A DNA stretch of 64,000 nt. Source: Bacteroidales bacterium (GTDB taxonomy: Bacteria > Bacteroidota > Bacteroidia > Bacteroidales > UBA7332). The stretch covers positions 1-64,000 of the forward strand of contig JAQTZA010000008.1 in assembly GCA_028687995.1 (NCBI GenBank). Direction: 5' to 3'. The notes under the pieces were generated by a model, which was given only the letters and a program-made list of their open reading frames with translations, made no database searches and was not told where the DNA came from. Below, one piece after another: positions 46,202-56,242 of the stretch. Numbering within the stretch: position 1 is the stretch's first letter; the number at the start of each line of letters is the position of its first letter. The position numbers and the translations under genes were made by a program.

Positions 46202-49200
46202 TTATTTTGAGGGTGCGGTAACTATTTTTTTTCTAAAAAGATCCATTAAATTATTGAAATCTTTCTTATACATCAGACCCAAACCTTGTGTTGTGAGTGA
46301 TGACTTGATATAATAATATCTGTCATTTGTTTGGTTATAGCCCTTCAACCGGAAATCTCCACTTTTGGTCAATTTATACTCAAAGTCAACATCACCAATA
46401 AAGGTTGCTTTATTCGTCGTATTATCGCGATAGCCGAAATTTCCATTTACCAGTAATCGATTGTTTAGCAACTGACTAGATAGAACTAAATCAACCTCCA
46501 TTTTACTATAAGCAGTATTGTCCAACTTCAAATTTGTACCAATATTCACCTTATCTGTCAACTGCGAAACGATATTGTTGACTTGTGAAGAAAATGTAGC
46601 AGATGCTAACGATGACAATTGGTTAGGCCTTGTAGCTCCATTATTTAGGTAATCTGGTGTATAAAAGCGATTTATAGACATTAAGTAAACAACTTGACGA
46701 GCCATCATGTCATCTGTATTCACAATACTTTTTACACGTCTATTGATTTCTTCTGTATTGTTAGGGAAATTCAAATCAAACTTCAAATCCGGCTTTTTCA
46801 TATCACCCGTAATATCCAACAAACACTGTACTTGTGTATTCGTACGACTCAAATCTTTATCTGTAGCGAATGTTTCATCCAGATCGGTTAAATCAGCAGT
46901 AGTGGTATATGACGCCTTTAGTCCCAATTCTGCTGTGTAAGGGTCTCCTCGGAAAGCGACAGTACTACCCTCTATCAAAGCAAATCGTTTCTTGATAAAG
47001 TTCTGTAAGCTAAAGTTATAAACCCCTCTTTCTATAGTATAAGTTCCAAATACTTGCGCATCTTTTTTACTATTATAGCTGACGCGCATGTTTCCTGAAC
47101 CATTGGTTTCAATCACGTCTCCAGTGGTTGGATCCATCACTAAATTCAAACCAGCAGCAGGCGTAATATCAACCAATAGATTCACATTTAATTCATTACT
47201 TGATGTATTGGGTTGGGTGAAAAGTTGTGGTAATTTCTTTCTGAGTTCAAATTGTTCGGCCTTTTCTAATTCTAATAGTTCTTGTTGTTTATTTCTAAAA
47301 GTTATGAATCCATAGTCCGATGCTGTCATCTGATTATTTAAAGAAATAACGAACTTGGAACCACTATTTGTCTGCATATTCACATCAATATTGGTTTTGG
47401 CTTCGTTTCCATAGATTGCTACATTTCCAGAGCCATAAACTGGACCATAAAAGACTGGATTTTTCTGTGCTGTGGCATTAAAGACGAGAAATTTTTGCGT
47501 ATTAATTTGAATATCGTAACGCCAATTCCCCAAATTATTATGTTTCAATAATCCGGTACCAATAGCCACATTTTTATCTCTATCAAGCATATTTATATTG
47601 TTGAAATAGATAGAGTTATGACGAAGATGCAAACTATCACTTATCGAATAATAGGTATTCAAATAATCAATTCCAAATCGAAAATCGTGAACCAATACAT
47701 CACCCGAGAGATTTAATGCACTAAAATTACCATAAAGACGTGCATTTCCACTTGCTAATCCGGTTAGATCCTTCATGAATCCGCTCAAATAGGATCTTAA
47801 GAATTGGATATCGAGATGATCAGTATGAATATCCATCGAAATAGAATCTTTCGTTGGAAAAATGTAACCATTCACTGAAGAGCGATTATGAAGATACCCA
47901 TCGATGGTTCCTTTTAGTAATATTCCTAGTTTATCCGCATCCCACTCACTAAAGAGATTAAAATCTCCAAATCGTGTTTTATTAAACGAAAAGTCTTTGA
48001 TATTCAGATTTTTAGTGAGAACGATTGGAGTTTTTGTTAAGTTAGTCATCACAAAATCACCCGTTGCATTTCCTCCAAAATTTACTTTATTGATATTAAT
48101 GGTATTAAAAATATAATCTAGATTTACTTTTCGAAGAGAGAGAAATAGTGTATCACGACTATTCTTTGAAACACTTCCATCCAATTTGAGGAATTGATCA
48201 AATTTCGAAATCTCAAGATTGTGTACAGTTACTCTACCAGAATCTACTAAAGCTTTCGCAGGTGAAATCTGCCAAGTTGTATCGTTAAGAATAAATGAAG
48301 TTGGAAGAATTGAGATGTCGAATCCTGGTAATCTACCTACTTCACGCTCCAGTAAGTTCGATTTAAGGGACAATGCACCACTATACGTTTGAAGTGCTGA
48401 GTTACTCCAATTCAGTTTCGCCTCGGCTATATTATTGTGAGCCAATCCATTAAATGAAAATTTAACATGATCATTTTTTTTGTTGGTTGTCAACACTTTC
48501 GCACTTACATAAGTGTTATCCTCATCGTTATTCATTACCAACGAAGCCGATTCGTAAATTGTTTTTTTCCAACGTACAGAAGGCATATTTGTTTCCAAAT
48601 AAAATCGACTTGTAAAATCGCTGTATGTTCCTTTAAGAATACTTTCGTCGTAGAAAGTTATCGGAAGTTCGAGAATTTCACTCATCTTTTCGGTATTGGA
48701 TATCCGAAAAGTAAAATCAAAGTCATTTTTAGATAACAGCGGTTTTACCTTATGTGTAACGGCAGGTAAATACTTAGACAACAGAGTCATGAAACTATTC
48801 TGAAGCGTAGAGAATTTGTAAATTCCTCTTAATTCGCCGTTTATAAAAGGAGAAATCACTCGTATTTTCTTTTCATTTCCAGTAGTGAAAGAGGAAAGTC
48901 TAATCTGGTTTAAAAACAAAAAATCATTTCCTTTCGTAAAAAGAATACTATCTACAGACACCTCTCCCACTGCTTCATCGGGCAATTGTCCTGTTAAATC
49001 TGATTTAAGAACGAGTGAAAGTGTGGCATTCGTATATCTGTCTGTAAGATGCAATGCAGAAAGATTCACGTTTCGCAAACGAGTTTCTATTTTGTAAACC
49101 TTGTGGCGAGGGTCGTTATCAATTTTCCCATTCAAAAGAAAATAACCATTCGGATCGTCTATTTCCAAATGGCCTTCGTAGCCATTTCCTACAAATAGAC

Positions 49201-50647
49201 CATCCAAGGCAATATTTTTGTATTGATAGTTATTATAATCAAATTTGGCTATCTCTCCTTCTATTTTGCCTTGCGGTAACGATTTGTCATTCTGATAGCC
49301 ATCTACTAAAATATTCAATTCGACCAATCCTAAATGGTTATCGTTAAGTAATTTACCAAGATTAAAACCATCTGTTTTAATTTTTCCATTGAAGGTAGCT
49401 TTGCGGCGAATTGTATCTTGACCAATCTTCAAATCGGTTCGTATGTTTCCTAAATCGCTTTTCAATAAACCAAACGAAACCAAATCAGAAAAGTAGCCTG
49501 AGATTTCTCCATTAAACTGGACTTGTCCTAATCGTTGAGTGATATTCCCGAGATTTTCACTTGTGATGGATAAATTCCGCAATAATTCCGCAAATCCTTC
49601 GGGCGCAATTTTCATTTCTTCAATTTTCCCAAATAGATATGTATTTTTCAAGTCACTAATTCCTTCTACATGTACTTGAGCACTCACTTTGATACGTTCT
49701 CCCGAATGAATCTTTAACTGCTTTAGATCGAGACTATTAATGGTGCCACCTAAGTGTGCATCGACATTTAGGACATCGGTGTATGATCGAAATAGAGGAA
49801 CGAAAGGGGAAATATCCTGCAAACATATTCTAGCATTTGGTATTTCAATATTGAATTTAGCAAAATCTTTGAATGAATGTTTAGCATCTACTCGCTTGTA
49901 ATTCAGGTAAATATTCTTAAGTTCAATGGTAGAATTTGGCAAATTCATCTCAAAATCAGTCAAATTGGCCTGACTCTTATTTGCATCGAAGTGCATGGTC
50001 AATCTCTTTACCATGAGTCCAGAAAGTTCCTCCATCGAAAATTTCCGAACATCAGCGCTCACCGAATCTTGTGTAAAAGTATGCAATGAAATAGAGGTCA
50101 TGAGATTCTTCACACGAATGTGAGCCGCATTGAATTGTCCGAACTTGTAAGGTTTCGACCAAACATCATAGTTGATGTTTCCCCTTCTGATAATGATGGA
50201 TTTTATTTGAATATCAGCAAAACCTTTGGATTTTTTGATAGAAGTAGGCTTAAATGCATCAATTAAAAACTGAAAATTGGAACGAGATTTAGGTGTTTCT
50301 TTAGATAAGTGAAGTTGAAAACTATAAAATTGAACTGTATTGATGACAAGTCGATTTTTAAAAAGTTCAAAAATATCAACACCGACTGACATTTTAGTTG
50401 CTTTTAGTAGCTCATTTCCCTGTTGATCCTCAATATATACATCTTTTAAAATCAACTTATTTAAGAATTCGAAATCCACCTCCTTAATTCGAACTTCAGT
50501 ATGAAGCTTCATTCTCAGCTCGTTAGTAGCAAAGAGCGTAATTTTATGCTGAATGTATGGAATATTGAGAAGGATGTAGGCAATAGTATTTATTGCCACC
50601 ACCGCTATCAATATTCCAATCAGTATGCGTTTGAGGGTCTTTATCAC
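46202..50647 (-). CDS. tamB: TamB-like translocation/assembly protein (DUF490)
   Basis: About 1480 residues: one N-terminal membrane helix (IGILIAVVAINTIAYILL), a very long repeated beta-rich body, and the C-terminal DUF490/TamB domain with GSGNMRVSYNSKKDAQVFGTYTIERGVYNFSLQNFI. It spans the periplasm as a groove believed to move lipids to the outer membrane. No ATG is available near the N-terminus: the frame starts at a TTG (50672-50674) or, as chosen, at a GTG (codon 10), which keeps the membrane helix about 8 residues from the start. A minus-strand TAAATTTG (50672-50679) would place transcription start after the TTG. It diverges from tsaD. Confidence 0.9.
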   Translation of the reverse strand: MIKTLKRILIGILIAVVAINTIAYILLNIPYIQHKITLFATNELRMKLHTEVRIKEVDFEFLNKLILKDVYIEDQQGNELLKATKMSVGVDIFELFKNRLVINTVQFYSFQLHLSKETPKSRSNFQFLIDAFKPTSIKKSKGFADIQIKSIIIRRGNINYDVWSKPYKFGQFNAAHIRVKNLMTSISLHTFTQDSVSADVRKFSMEELSGLMVKRLTMHFDANKSQANLTDFEMNLPNSTIELKNIYLNYKRVDAKHSFKDFAKFNIEIPNARICLQDISPFVPLFRSYTDVLNVDAHLGGTINSLDLKQLKIHSGERIKVSAQVHVEGISDLKNTYLFGKIEEMKIAPEGFAELLRNLSITSENLGNITQRLGQVQFNGEISGYFSDLVSFGLLKSDLGNIRTDLKIGQDTIRRKATFNGKIKTDGFNLGKLLNDNHLGLVELNILVDGYQNDKSLPQGKIEGEIAKFDYNNYQYKNIALDGLFVGNGYEGHLEIDDPNGYFLLNGKIDNDPRHKVYKIETRLRNVNLSALHLTDRYTNATLSLVLKSDLTGQLPDEAVGEVSVDSILFTKGNDFLFLNQIRLSSFTTGNEKKIRVISPFINGELRGIYKFSTLQNSFMTLLSKYLPAVTHKVKPLLSKNDFDFTFRISNTEKMSEILELPITFYDESILKGTYSDFTSRFYLETNMPSVRWKKTIYESASLVMNNDEDNTYVSAKVLTTNKKNDHVKFSFNGLAHNNIAEAKLNWSNSALQTYSGALSLKSNLLEREVGRLPGFDISILPTSFILNDTTWQISPAKALVDSGRVTVHNLEISKFDQFLKLDGSVSKNSRDTLFLSLRKVNLDYIFNTININKVNFGGNATGDFVMTNLTKTPIVLTKNLNIKDFSFNKTRFGDFNLFSEWDADKLGILLKGTIDGYLHNRSSVNGYIFPTKDSISMDIHTDHLDIQFLRSYLSGFMKDLTGLASGNARLYGNFSALNLSGDVLVHDFRFGIDYLNTYYSISDSLHLRHNSIYFNNINMLDRDKNVAIGTGLLKHNNLGNWRYDIQINTQKFLVFNATAQKNPVFYGPVYGSGNVAIYGNEAKTNIDVNMQTNSGSKFVISLNNQMTASDYGFITFRNKQQELLELEKAEQFELRKKLPQLFTQPNTSSNELNVNLLVDITPAAGLNLVMDPTTGDVIETNGSGNMRVSYNSKKDAQVFGTYTIERGVYNFSLQNFIKKRFALIEGSTVAFRGDPYTAELGLKASYTTTADLTDLDETFATDKDLSRTNTQVQCLLDITGDMKKPDLKFDLNFPNNTEEINRRVKSIVNTDDMMARQVVYLMSINRFYTPDYLNNGATRPNQLSSLASATFSSQVNNIVSQLTDKVNIGTNLKLDNTAYSKMEVDLVLSSQLLNNRLLVNGNFGYRDNTTNKATFIGDVDFEYKLTKSGDFRLKGYNQTNDRYYYIKSSLTTQGLGLMYKKDFNNLMDLFRKKIVTAPSK

Positions 50648-50671
50648 TAGGAGTACAAATCGATTAATTGA

Positions 50672-50679
50672 CAAATTTA
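50672..50679 (-). promoter_or_regulatory. Possible -7 element for tamB
   Basis: Minus-strand TAAATTTG matches TAnnTTTG. It overlaps the TTG that begins the longest tamB frame and thereby argues for the internal GTG. The -33 partner is not clear. Confidence 0.4.
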
Positions 50680-50725
50680 CATCTTTTCACTCATTATAAA
50701 ACCATTTCTTCTCCAAATAATTGCG

Positions 50726-50733
50726 TAAATTTG
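50726..50733 (+). promoter_or_regulatory. Possible -7 element for tsaD
   Basis: Plus-strand TAAATTTG, 17 bases before the ATG. Only the -7 element is convincing. Confidence 0.4.
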
Positions 50734-50749
50734 CCAAAAATTTGAATCA

Positions 50750-51769
50750 ATGAGCATAATTATATTAGGTATTGAATCTTCTTGCGACGATACATCAGCA
50801 TCAATCCTCAAGGATGGAGTTTTACTTTCGAATGTGATTACCAATCAAGAAGTCCATAGAATCTATGGAGGTGTCGTGCCTGAGTTAGCTTCAAGAGCGC
50901 ATCAACAAAATATTATTCCTGTAGTTCATGCAGCTCTTACTCGCGCTGGAATTGATAAAAATGAGTTATGTGCTATTGCTTTCACTCGGGGTCCTGGGTT
51001 AATGGGTTCTTTGCTTGTTGGCACATCTTTTTCTAAAGGTCTGTCAGCTGGATTAAACATCCCAATGATTGACGTTAATCACTTGCAAGCTCACGTATTA
51101 GCTCATTTCATTAAAGAAAATATTGAAGATAATAACCAACCTAATTATCCCTTTTTATGTTTACTGGTTTCGGGTGGAAATTCTCAAATTATTCTTGTAA
51201 AATCGTACAATGACATGGAAGTTGTCGGACAAACGATAGACGATGCTGCAGGAGAAGCATTTGACAAATGTGCCAAAGTGATGGGTCTCGGCTATCCAGG
51301 TGGACCTGTGGTCGATCGATTAGCAAAGGAAGGAAATCCAACAACATTCAAATTGAATAAACCTTCTATCGATGGATATAATTACAGTTTCAGCGGACTT
51401 AAAACCTCATTTCTTTACCTAATTCGAGATGAATTAAAGAAAGATCCAGATTTTATCGAAAACAACAAAAACGACCTTTGCGCATCGCTACAATTCACTG
51501 TGGTAGAAATCTTAATGGATAAATTACGTAAAGCTTCCAAAGATTTGAATATCAATGAAATTGCTGTTGCAGGAGGAGTTTCAGCGAACTCAGCACTACG
51601 CAAATCATTCGAAGAACATGCTATAAAATATGGTTGGAAAATTCATATCCCACCATTTGCCTTTACAACAGACAATGCTGCAATGGTAGCTATGGCAGGA
51701 CATTTTAAGTTCCTTGATAAGCAATTTTGTAAAATGGATGCTGCTCCATTTTCAAGAGTTGTTATCTAA
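50750..51769 (+). CDS. tsaD: tRNA threonylcarbamoyladenosine transferase (Kae1 family)
   Basis: 339 residues. The ASKHA fold is marked by ESSCDDTSASIL (about 7-18), GGVVPELASRAHQQN (about 43-57), the metal-binding NHLQAHVLAH (about 109-118), LCLLVSGGNSQ and TDNAAMVAMAG at the end. It transfers the threonylcarbamoyl group to A37 of ANN-reading tRNAs, with TsaB, TsaC and TsaE encoded elsewhere. It converges on kbl and is divergent from tamB; it stands alone on its mRNA. Confidence 0.97.
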   Translation: MSIIILGIESSCDDTSASILKDGVLLSNVITNQEVHRIYGGVVPELASRAHQQNIIPVVHAALTRAGIDKNELCAIAFTRGPGLMGSLLVGTSFSKGLSAGLNIPMIDVNHLQAHVLAHFIKENIEDNNQPNYPFLCLLVSGGNSQIILVKSYNDMEVVGQTIDDAAGEAFDKCAKVMGLGYPGGPVVDRLAKEGNPTTFKLNKPSIDGYNYSFSGLKTSFLYLIRDELKKDPDFIENNKNDLCASLQFTVVEILMDKLRKASKDLNINEIAVAGGVSANSALRKSFEEHAIKYGWKIHIPPFAFTTDNAAMVAMAGHFKFLDKQFCKMDAAPFSRVVI

Positions 51770-51799
51770 ATCGATAGAAATCTATAAATTTTTTCGAAT

Positions 51800-52990
51800 T
51801 TAGATTAAAACTCCCAACTCCGTCCCCACTTTTACGAAGGCCGCAACTGCTTTTTCGAGATGAACACGATTGTGTGCCGCCGACAACTGCACTCGAATGC
51901 GTGCCTGATCTTTTGGCACCACAGGATAGAAAAATCCAATCACATAAATACCCTCTTCGAGGAGTTTTTTTGCAAAAGTCTGCGACAGTTTTGCATCGTA
52001 GAGCATAACCGCGCAGATAGATGATTTTGTGGATTTTAGATCAAAGCCCGCCTGTGTCATTTGTTCCACAAAGTAGGCTGTATTTTGGTGAAGTTGTTCC
52101 TGCCATTCGTTGGATTGTTCTATCATTTCGAACATTCGAATACCGGCCGTAACTACCGCCGGAGGCAAAGAGTTGGAGAACAGATAAGGTCTTGAGCGCT
52201 GACGAAGCAAATCGATAATCTCTTTTCGACCCGTGGTGAAGCCACCCACGGCACCGCCAAAGGCTTTGCCGAGTGTTCCGGTGATGATATCGACCTGACC
52301 GCGAATATTGTGCAACTCGGTCACTCCCCTGCCCGACTGCCCGACCACTCCGGCAGAGTGGCATTCGTCAACCATCACGAGTGCATCGTATTTTTCGGCT
52401 AAAGCCACAATTTTATCCATCGGAGCCACATTTCCATCCATCGAGAAAACACCGTCGGTAGCAATAATTCTGAAACGATGATGCTGTGCTGCCTGTAATT
52501 GCTTCTCCAAATCCGTCATATCTGCATTTGCATAACGATAGCGTGCGGCCTTGCAAAGACGTACACCATCGATAATGGAGGCGTGATTCAACGAATCAGA
52601 GATAATCGCATCTTCTTCTCCGAAGAGCGGTTCGAATACACCACCGTTTGCATCGAAACAGGCTGCATAGAGAATCGTATCTTCTGTTCCGAAGAATTCT
52701 GCTATCTTTCGCTCCAGCGTTTTATGAATATCCTGTGTTCCACAAATAAATCGTACGGACGACATTCCTAGTCCACGCTGTGCCAATCCATCGTGAGCCG
52801 CTTTTATCAACTCTGGATGGTCTGACATACCCAAATAGTTGTTGGCGCAAAAATTAATAACCTCGCTGCCATCACTGAGCGTAATCACGGCGTTTTGCGG
52901 ACTGCTGATAATGCGTTCCGATTTGTAAAGTCCATTTTGTTGAATCTCTGCCAGCTCTTTTTGTAGATGTGCCTTAATTTTTCCGTACAT
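51800..52990 (-). CDS. kbl: Glycine C-acetyltransferase (KBL)
   Basis: 396 residues of alpha-oxoamine synthase, typical for Kbl. The PLP lysine is in TGTLGKAFGGAVGG (about 242-255); MVDECHSAGVVGQSGRG and GTQDIHKTLERKIAEFFGTED are characteristic. It converts 2-amino-3-ketobutyrate and CoA to glycine and acetyl-CoA, the second step of threonine breakdown. The divergently transcribed gene 179 bases away is the SDR threonine dehydrogenase that supplies its substrate. Local G+C is higher than in the preceding region. Confidence 0.93.
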   Translation of the reverse strand: MYGKIKAHLQKELAEIQQNGLYKSERIISSPQNAVITLSDGSEVINFCANNYLGMSDHPELIKAAHDGLAQRGLGMSSVRFICGTQDIHKTLERKIAEFFGTEDTILYAACFDANGGVFEPLFGEEDAIISDSLNHASIIDGVRLCKAARYRYANADMTDLEKQLQAAQHHRFRIIATDGVFSMDGNVAPMDKIVALAEKYDALVMVDECHSAGVVGQSGRGVTELHNIRGQVDIITGTLGKAFGGAVGGFTTGRKEIIDLLRQRSRPYLFSNSLPPAVVTAGIRMFEMIEQSNEWQEQLHQNTAYFVEQMTQAGFDLKSTKSSICAVMLYDAKLSQTFAKKLLEEGIYVIGFFYPVVPKDQARIRVQLSAAHNRVHLEKAVAAFVKVGTELGVLI

Positions 52991-53169
52991 ACTCCTTTAA
53001 TTTTAGTGAAACACGACCGAAATTACGCATTTAATTTCTACTTTTACCGAAAATGTTTAGGAATTTTAGACTCAGACAAACGTTTACAGAACGACAGTTT
53101 CAAACTGTAAATAAAAGCATTCGCAGAGAGATAATTTATTCGAATTTCATCAAATAAAATTGTGATTTC

Positions 53170-54132
53170 ATGAAGAAGATTTTAGTAACTGGAGCTTTAG
53201 GACAAATTGGATCAGAGTTATCGCACGAATTCAATGCACGTTACGGAAACGAGAATGTAATCGTTTCGGACGTAATGGTTGACACCAAAGGAATTTATCC
53301 CGAAAATGTCTTTGAAAAGGTGGATGTAACTGACGTTGATGGATTGGAAAAGATTATCAAACGACACAATATCGATACCATTATTCATTTGGCTGCCATT
53401 TTATCTGCACGCGGTGAGCAAGATCCAGAACTGGCGTGGCACATCAATATCGATGGGCTGTTGAATGTGATTCGGCTAAGTATCAAACACAACATAGATC
53501 GACTGATGGTGCCGAGTTCGATTGCCGTATTCGGACCACAATCGACACTCTACAATGCACCACAGGAGACGATTCTGAAACCCAATACGATGTATGGCAT
53601 CACTAAGGTGACAGGTGAACTGCTTGCCGATTACTATTACAAGAAATACAACCTCGATTTTCGGGGCATTCGCTATCCCGGTATTATCAGCCACAAAACC
53701 ATGCCCGGTGGCGGAACTACTGATTATGCAGTAGAAATATTCTACGAAGCATTAAAGACTGGTCATTACACCTGTTTTCTCAGTAGCGAAGCCTGTCTGC
53801 CGATGATGTATATGCCCGATTGCGTGCGTGCCACCATCGAACTGCTCGAAGCTGATAGAACATCGCTCAAACATCGCGGAGATTACAACGTGGGTGCTAT
53901 GAGCTTCACACCCGAAGACCAAGCAGCAGAGATTCGCAAATACTTACCCAATTTCACCATCGATTATCAACCCGATTTCCGCCGCGAAATAGCCAAATAT
54001 TGGCCTGCTTCGGTCGATGATTCATCAGCTTGTGCCGATTGGGGCTGGCGTCCACAATACAATCTGGAGATGACAGTTAAGGATATGCTGGTAAACGTGG
54101 CAAAGAAGTTGGAGATTGATTTTAAAATTTAG
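53170..54132 (+). CDS. SDR-type L-threonine 3-dehydrogenase
   Basis: 320 residues, extended short-chain dehydrogenase/epimerase fold. NAD motif TGALGQIGSE (about 7-16), catalytic YGITK (about 142-146: Tyr and Lys), with VPSSIAVFG supplying the Ser. The overall pattern (GIRYPGIISHKTMPGGGTTDYAVEIFYEAL, LPMMYMPDCVRATIEL) matches the threonine dehydrogenase subgroup rather than UDP-sugar epimerases. It would oxidise threonine to 2-amino-3-ketobutyrate for Kbl, whose gene is divergent. The zinc-dependent type is not used here. Confidence 0.85.
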   Translation: MKKILVTGALGQIGSELSHEFNARYGNENVIVSDVMVDTKGIYPENVFEKVDVTDVDGLEKIIKRHNIDTIIHLAAILSARGEQDPELAWHINIDGLLNVIRLSIKHNIDRLMVPSSIAVFGPQSTLYNAPQETILKPNTMYGITKVTGELLADYYYKKYNLDFRGIRYPGIISHKTMPGGGTTDYAVEIFYEALKTGHYTCFLSSEACLPMMYMPDCVRATIELLEADRTSLKHRGDYNVGAMSFTPEDQAAEIRKYLPNFTIDYQPDFRREIAKYWPASVDDSSACADWGWRPQYNLEMTVKDMLVNVAKKLEIDFKI

Positions 54133-54143
54133 AACAGAAAAAA

Positions 54144-54185
54144 GAGCAAAGATAAATCGAACATCATCTTCGCTCATTTGTTTTG
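54144..54185 (+). terminator. Terminator after the threonine dehydrogenase gene
   Basis: GAGCAAAGAT pairs with ATCTTCGCTC (one mismatch) with a 12-nt loop and then TTTGTTTT. Moderately strong. Confidence 0.55.
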
Positions 54186-54245
54186 AATTACTCAGTTAAT
54201 CAATTAATCACCCCAATCCCTCACCTCCTCAATTCCTAGATATCT

Positions 54246-55424
54246 ATGGTATTCCGCATCATATTTGCCGCAATTTCGTTCCTTATTCTATTTAATGGAA
54301 TCACCGATTTTTATTTCTTCAAACGGGCGATTTGTCGGTTTACCGATAAGAAGATTTACAGACAACTCCATTGGGGATTAAGTGGTTTCTTTGCCGTACT
54401 CAACATTTGGTTGGTTTTTCAATTCACCAGCCCAACTGCTGATCCGGCATCTACGATTTACGTATGGTCGATGCTCGTTTACTTTATAGTCTATCTACCC
54501 AAAGCGACCTTTATGGTGGTTTCATTTCCTGAATTGTATTTCAAAAAAGTAAAATTTTTATCGATTACTGGTGCTATTTTGGGCGTTGTTGCAGGTTTGA
54601 TGCTTGTTTGGGGAGCTACCTTCGGGCGATTCGATTTCGTCACACGTTCGGTGGAAATTCACTCTGCAAAACTACCCGACAGCTTCAATAATTACAAAAT
54701 CGTACAATTTTCAGACACTCACCTAGGCAATTTCGGGCACTCCGACAGAATCGTGGACGAATTGGTGGCTCGAATCAACGCTTTACATCCCGATTTGATT
54801 GTTTTTACGGGTGATTTGGTAAATACTAAAGCCAGTGAGATAGATAGATTTCAGCAGACATTATCTAAATTAAGAGCCAAAGATGGCGTCTATTCGATTA
54901 TGGGAAACCACGATTATGGCGACTACGTGAATTGGAATAATAAAGCTGATTACGTTACGAACCTGCGTAACTTACACCAAAAACAGGCTGATTTAGGCTG
55001 GAAATTGATTGGCAACGAACATACATTTCTACATCACGGCACCGACAGCGTTGCGCTCATTGGTGTTGAAAACTGGGGTGAACCACCTTTTCACCAATAC
55101 GGTAATTTGGACAAAGCGATTGCAGGAATGAAATACGATGGATTTAAGATTTTGCTTTCGCACAATCCTGAGCATTGGCGGCTGGTCGTTGCATCAAAAT
55201 ACGACATTGACCTCACTTTAGCGGGACACACACATGCGGGTCAGATGGTAGTTAAATTGGGCGGTGAGCGTTATTCTCCTATCGTTTTGAAATACAAAAA
55301 ATGGGGTGGATATTTCGAATTGAATGGGAAAAGCCTCTATGTAAACGAAGGCATCGGATACGTGTTGTACCCGATGCGCTTTGGAACTGGACCCGAAGTC
55401 ACAGTTTTAACATTAAGGAAATGA
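54246..55424 (+). CDS. Membrane-anchored calcineurin-like metallophosphoesterase
   Basis: 392 residues. Four membrane segments occupy about residues 1-130. The phosphoesterase domain from about 145 holds all the metal motifs: FSDTHLGNFG (D and H, about 155), FTGDLV (about 192), GNHDYGDY (about 220) and GHTHAGQ (about 330). The catalytic side is probably periplasmic. Relatives act on lipids or nucleotides; the substrate here is unknown. No partner gene is obvious. It converges on the sigma-factor gene after only 35 bases. Confidence 0.88.
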   Translation: MVFRIIFAAISFLILFNGITDFYFFKRAICRFTDKKIYRQLHWGLSGFFAVLNIWLVFQFTSPTADPASTIYVWSMLVYFIVYLPKATFMVVSFPELYFKKVKFLSITGAILGVVAGLMLVWGATFGRFDFVTRSVEIHSAKLPDSFNNYKIVQFSDTHLGNFGHSDRIVDELVARINALHPDLIVFTGDLVNTKASEIDRFQQTLSKLRAKDGVYSIMGNHDYGDYVNWNNKADYVTNLRNLHQKQADLGWKLIGNEHTFLHHGTDSVALIGVENWGEPPFHQYGNLDKAIAGMKYDGFKILLSHNPEHWRLVVASKYDIDLTLAGHTHAGQMVVKLGGERYSPIVLKYKKWGGYFELNGKSLYVNEGIGYVLYPMRFGTGPEVTVLTLRK

Positions 55425-55459
55425 AAAGGTGTTGTTGTTTATCTTTAGTAACTTAACTA

Positions 55460-56047
55460 TTAATCCATAGTAAGAATTACATTGTTTTCTTGAGCAATTC
55501 TACGCATATTAATCAATGCATAACGCATACGACCCAAAGCAGTGTTGATGCTGACACCAGTCAGATCCGAAATCTCCTTGAAACTTAGGTTTTTATAATA
55601 ACGCATAATCAACACTTCACGTTGATTGGCAGGCAATTGACGAATGATGCGGCGCACATCCGTGCGAATTTGCATCTGAATCAATTCATCTTCAATAGTA
55701 CCTTCGCTAAATTTAGTGCTGTTTAGTACGCCATTATCTTCGCAAGAAGTAGATACATCGTCTTTGTCTTGACGAAAAAAGTCAATTATCAGATTGTGAG
55801 CAATGCGGGTAATCCAGGCAGTAAATTTGCCATTTTCTGAGTAGCGACCTTGTTTAATAGTCACAATTGCTTTCATAAACGTATCTTGGAAAATATCTTC
55901 AGCCAGATCGCGATCACGAACAGTATAAAAAATGTAAGAGTAGATTTTTGTTTTGTGGCGAGTAAGCAATATATCAAATGCCGTATTCTCCCCTTTTGCA
56001 AAAATAGCGACCAATTGTTCATCGGTCATCTTTACTAAGTTTTTCAT
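55460..56047 (-). CDS. ECF-type RNA polymerase sigma factor
   Basis: 195 residues: sigma region 2 (about 22-92: DILLTRHKTKIYSYIFYTVRDRDLAEDIFQDTFMKA) and region 4 (about 130-180: QLPANQREVLIMRYYKNLSFKEISDLTGVSINTALGRMRYALINMRR). The linker contains a low-complexity acidic stretch. No anti-sigma gene is next to it, so it may be controlled at the transcriptional level or by a distant factor. It probably directs a stress or surface regulon in this phylum; which one is unknown. Confidence 0.92.
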   Translation of the reverse strand: MKNLVKMTDEQLVAIFAKGENTAFDILLTRHKTKIYSYIFYTVRDRDLAEDIFQDTFMKAIVTIKQGRYSENGKFTAWITRIAHNLIIDFFRQDKDDVSTSCEDNGVLNSTKFSEGTIEDELIQMQIRTDVRRIIRQLPANQREVLIMRYYKNLSFKEISDLTGVSINTALGRMRYALINMRRIAQENNVILTMD

Positions 56048-56242
56048 AAAATGTATGTTTTTTTGAAATCAAAGTAAAGTATTTCTACATAGGCAATGGC
56101 TAAGGGTTATATTGTTAATTATGAAATGCAAATAAAAGTGATTTTTGTGAAACGACAAAACTTTTCAATGATTTTCTCTATTTTTTCCACAAAATAGCGA
56201 TATTTTCACACAGAAAATGCTAGAAAAATAAATTACTAATGA

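Noticed and set aside
52041..52364. 107-codon ORF within kbl
   Set aside because: Same strand, shifted frame inside a complete conserved gene; no initiation context.
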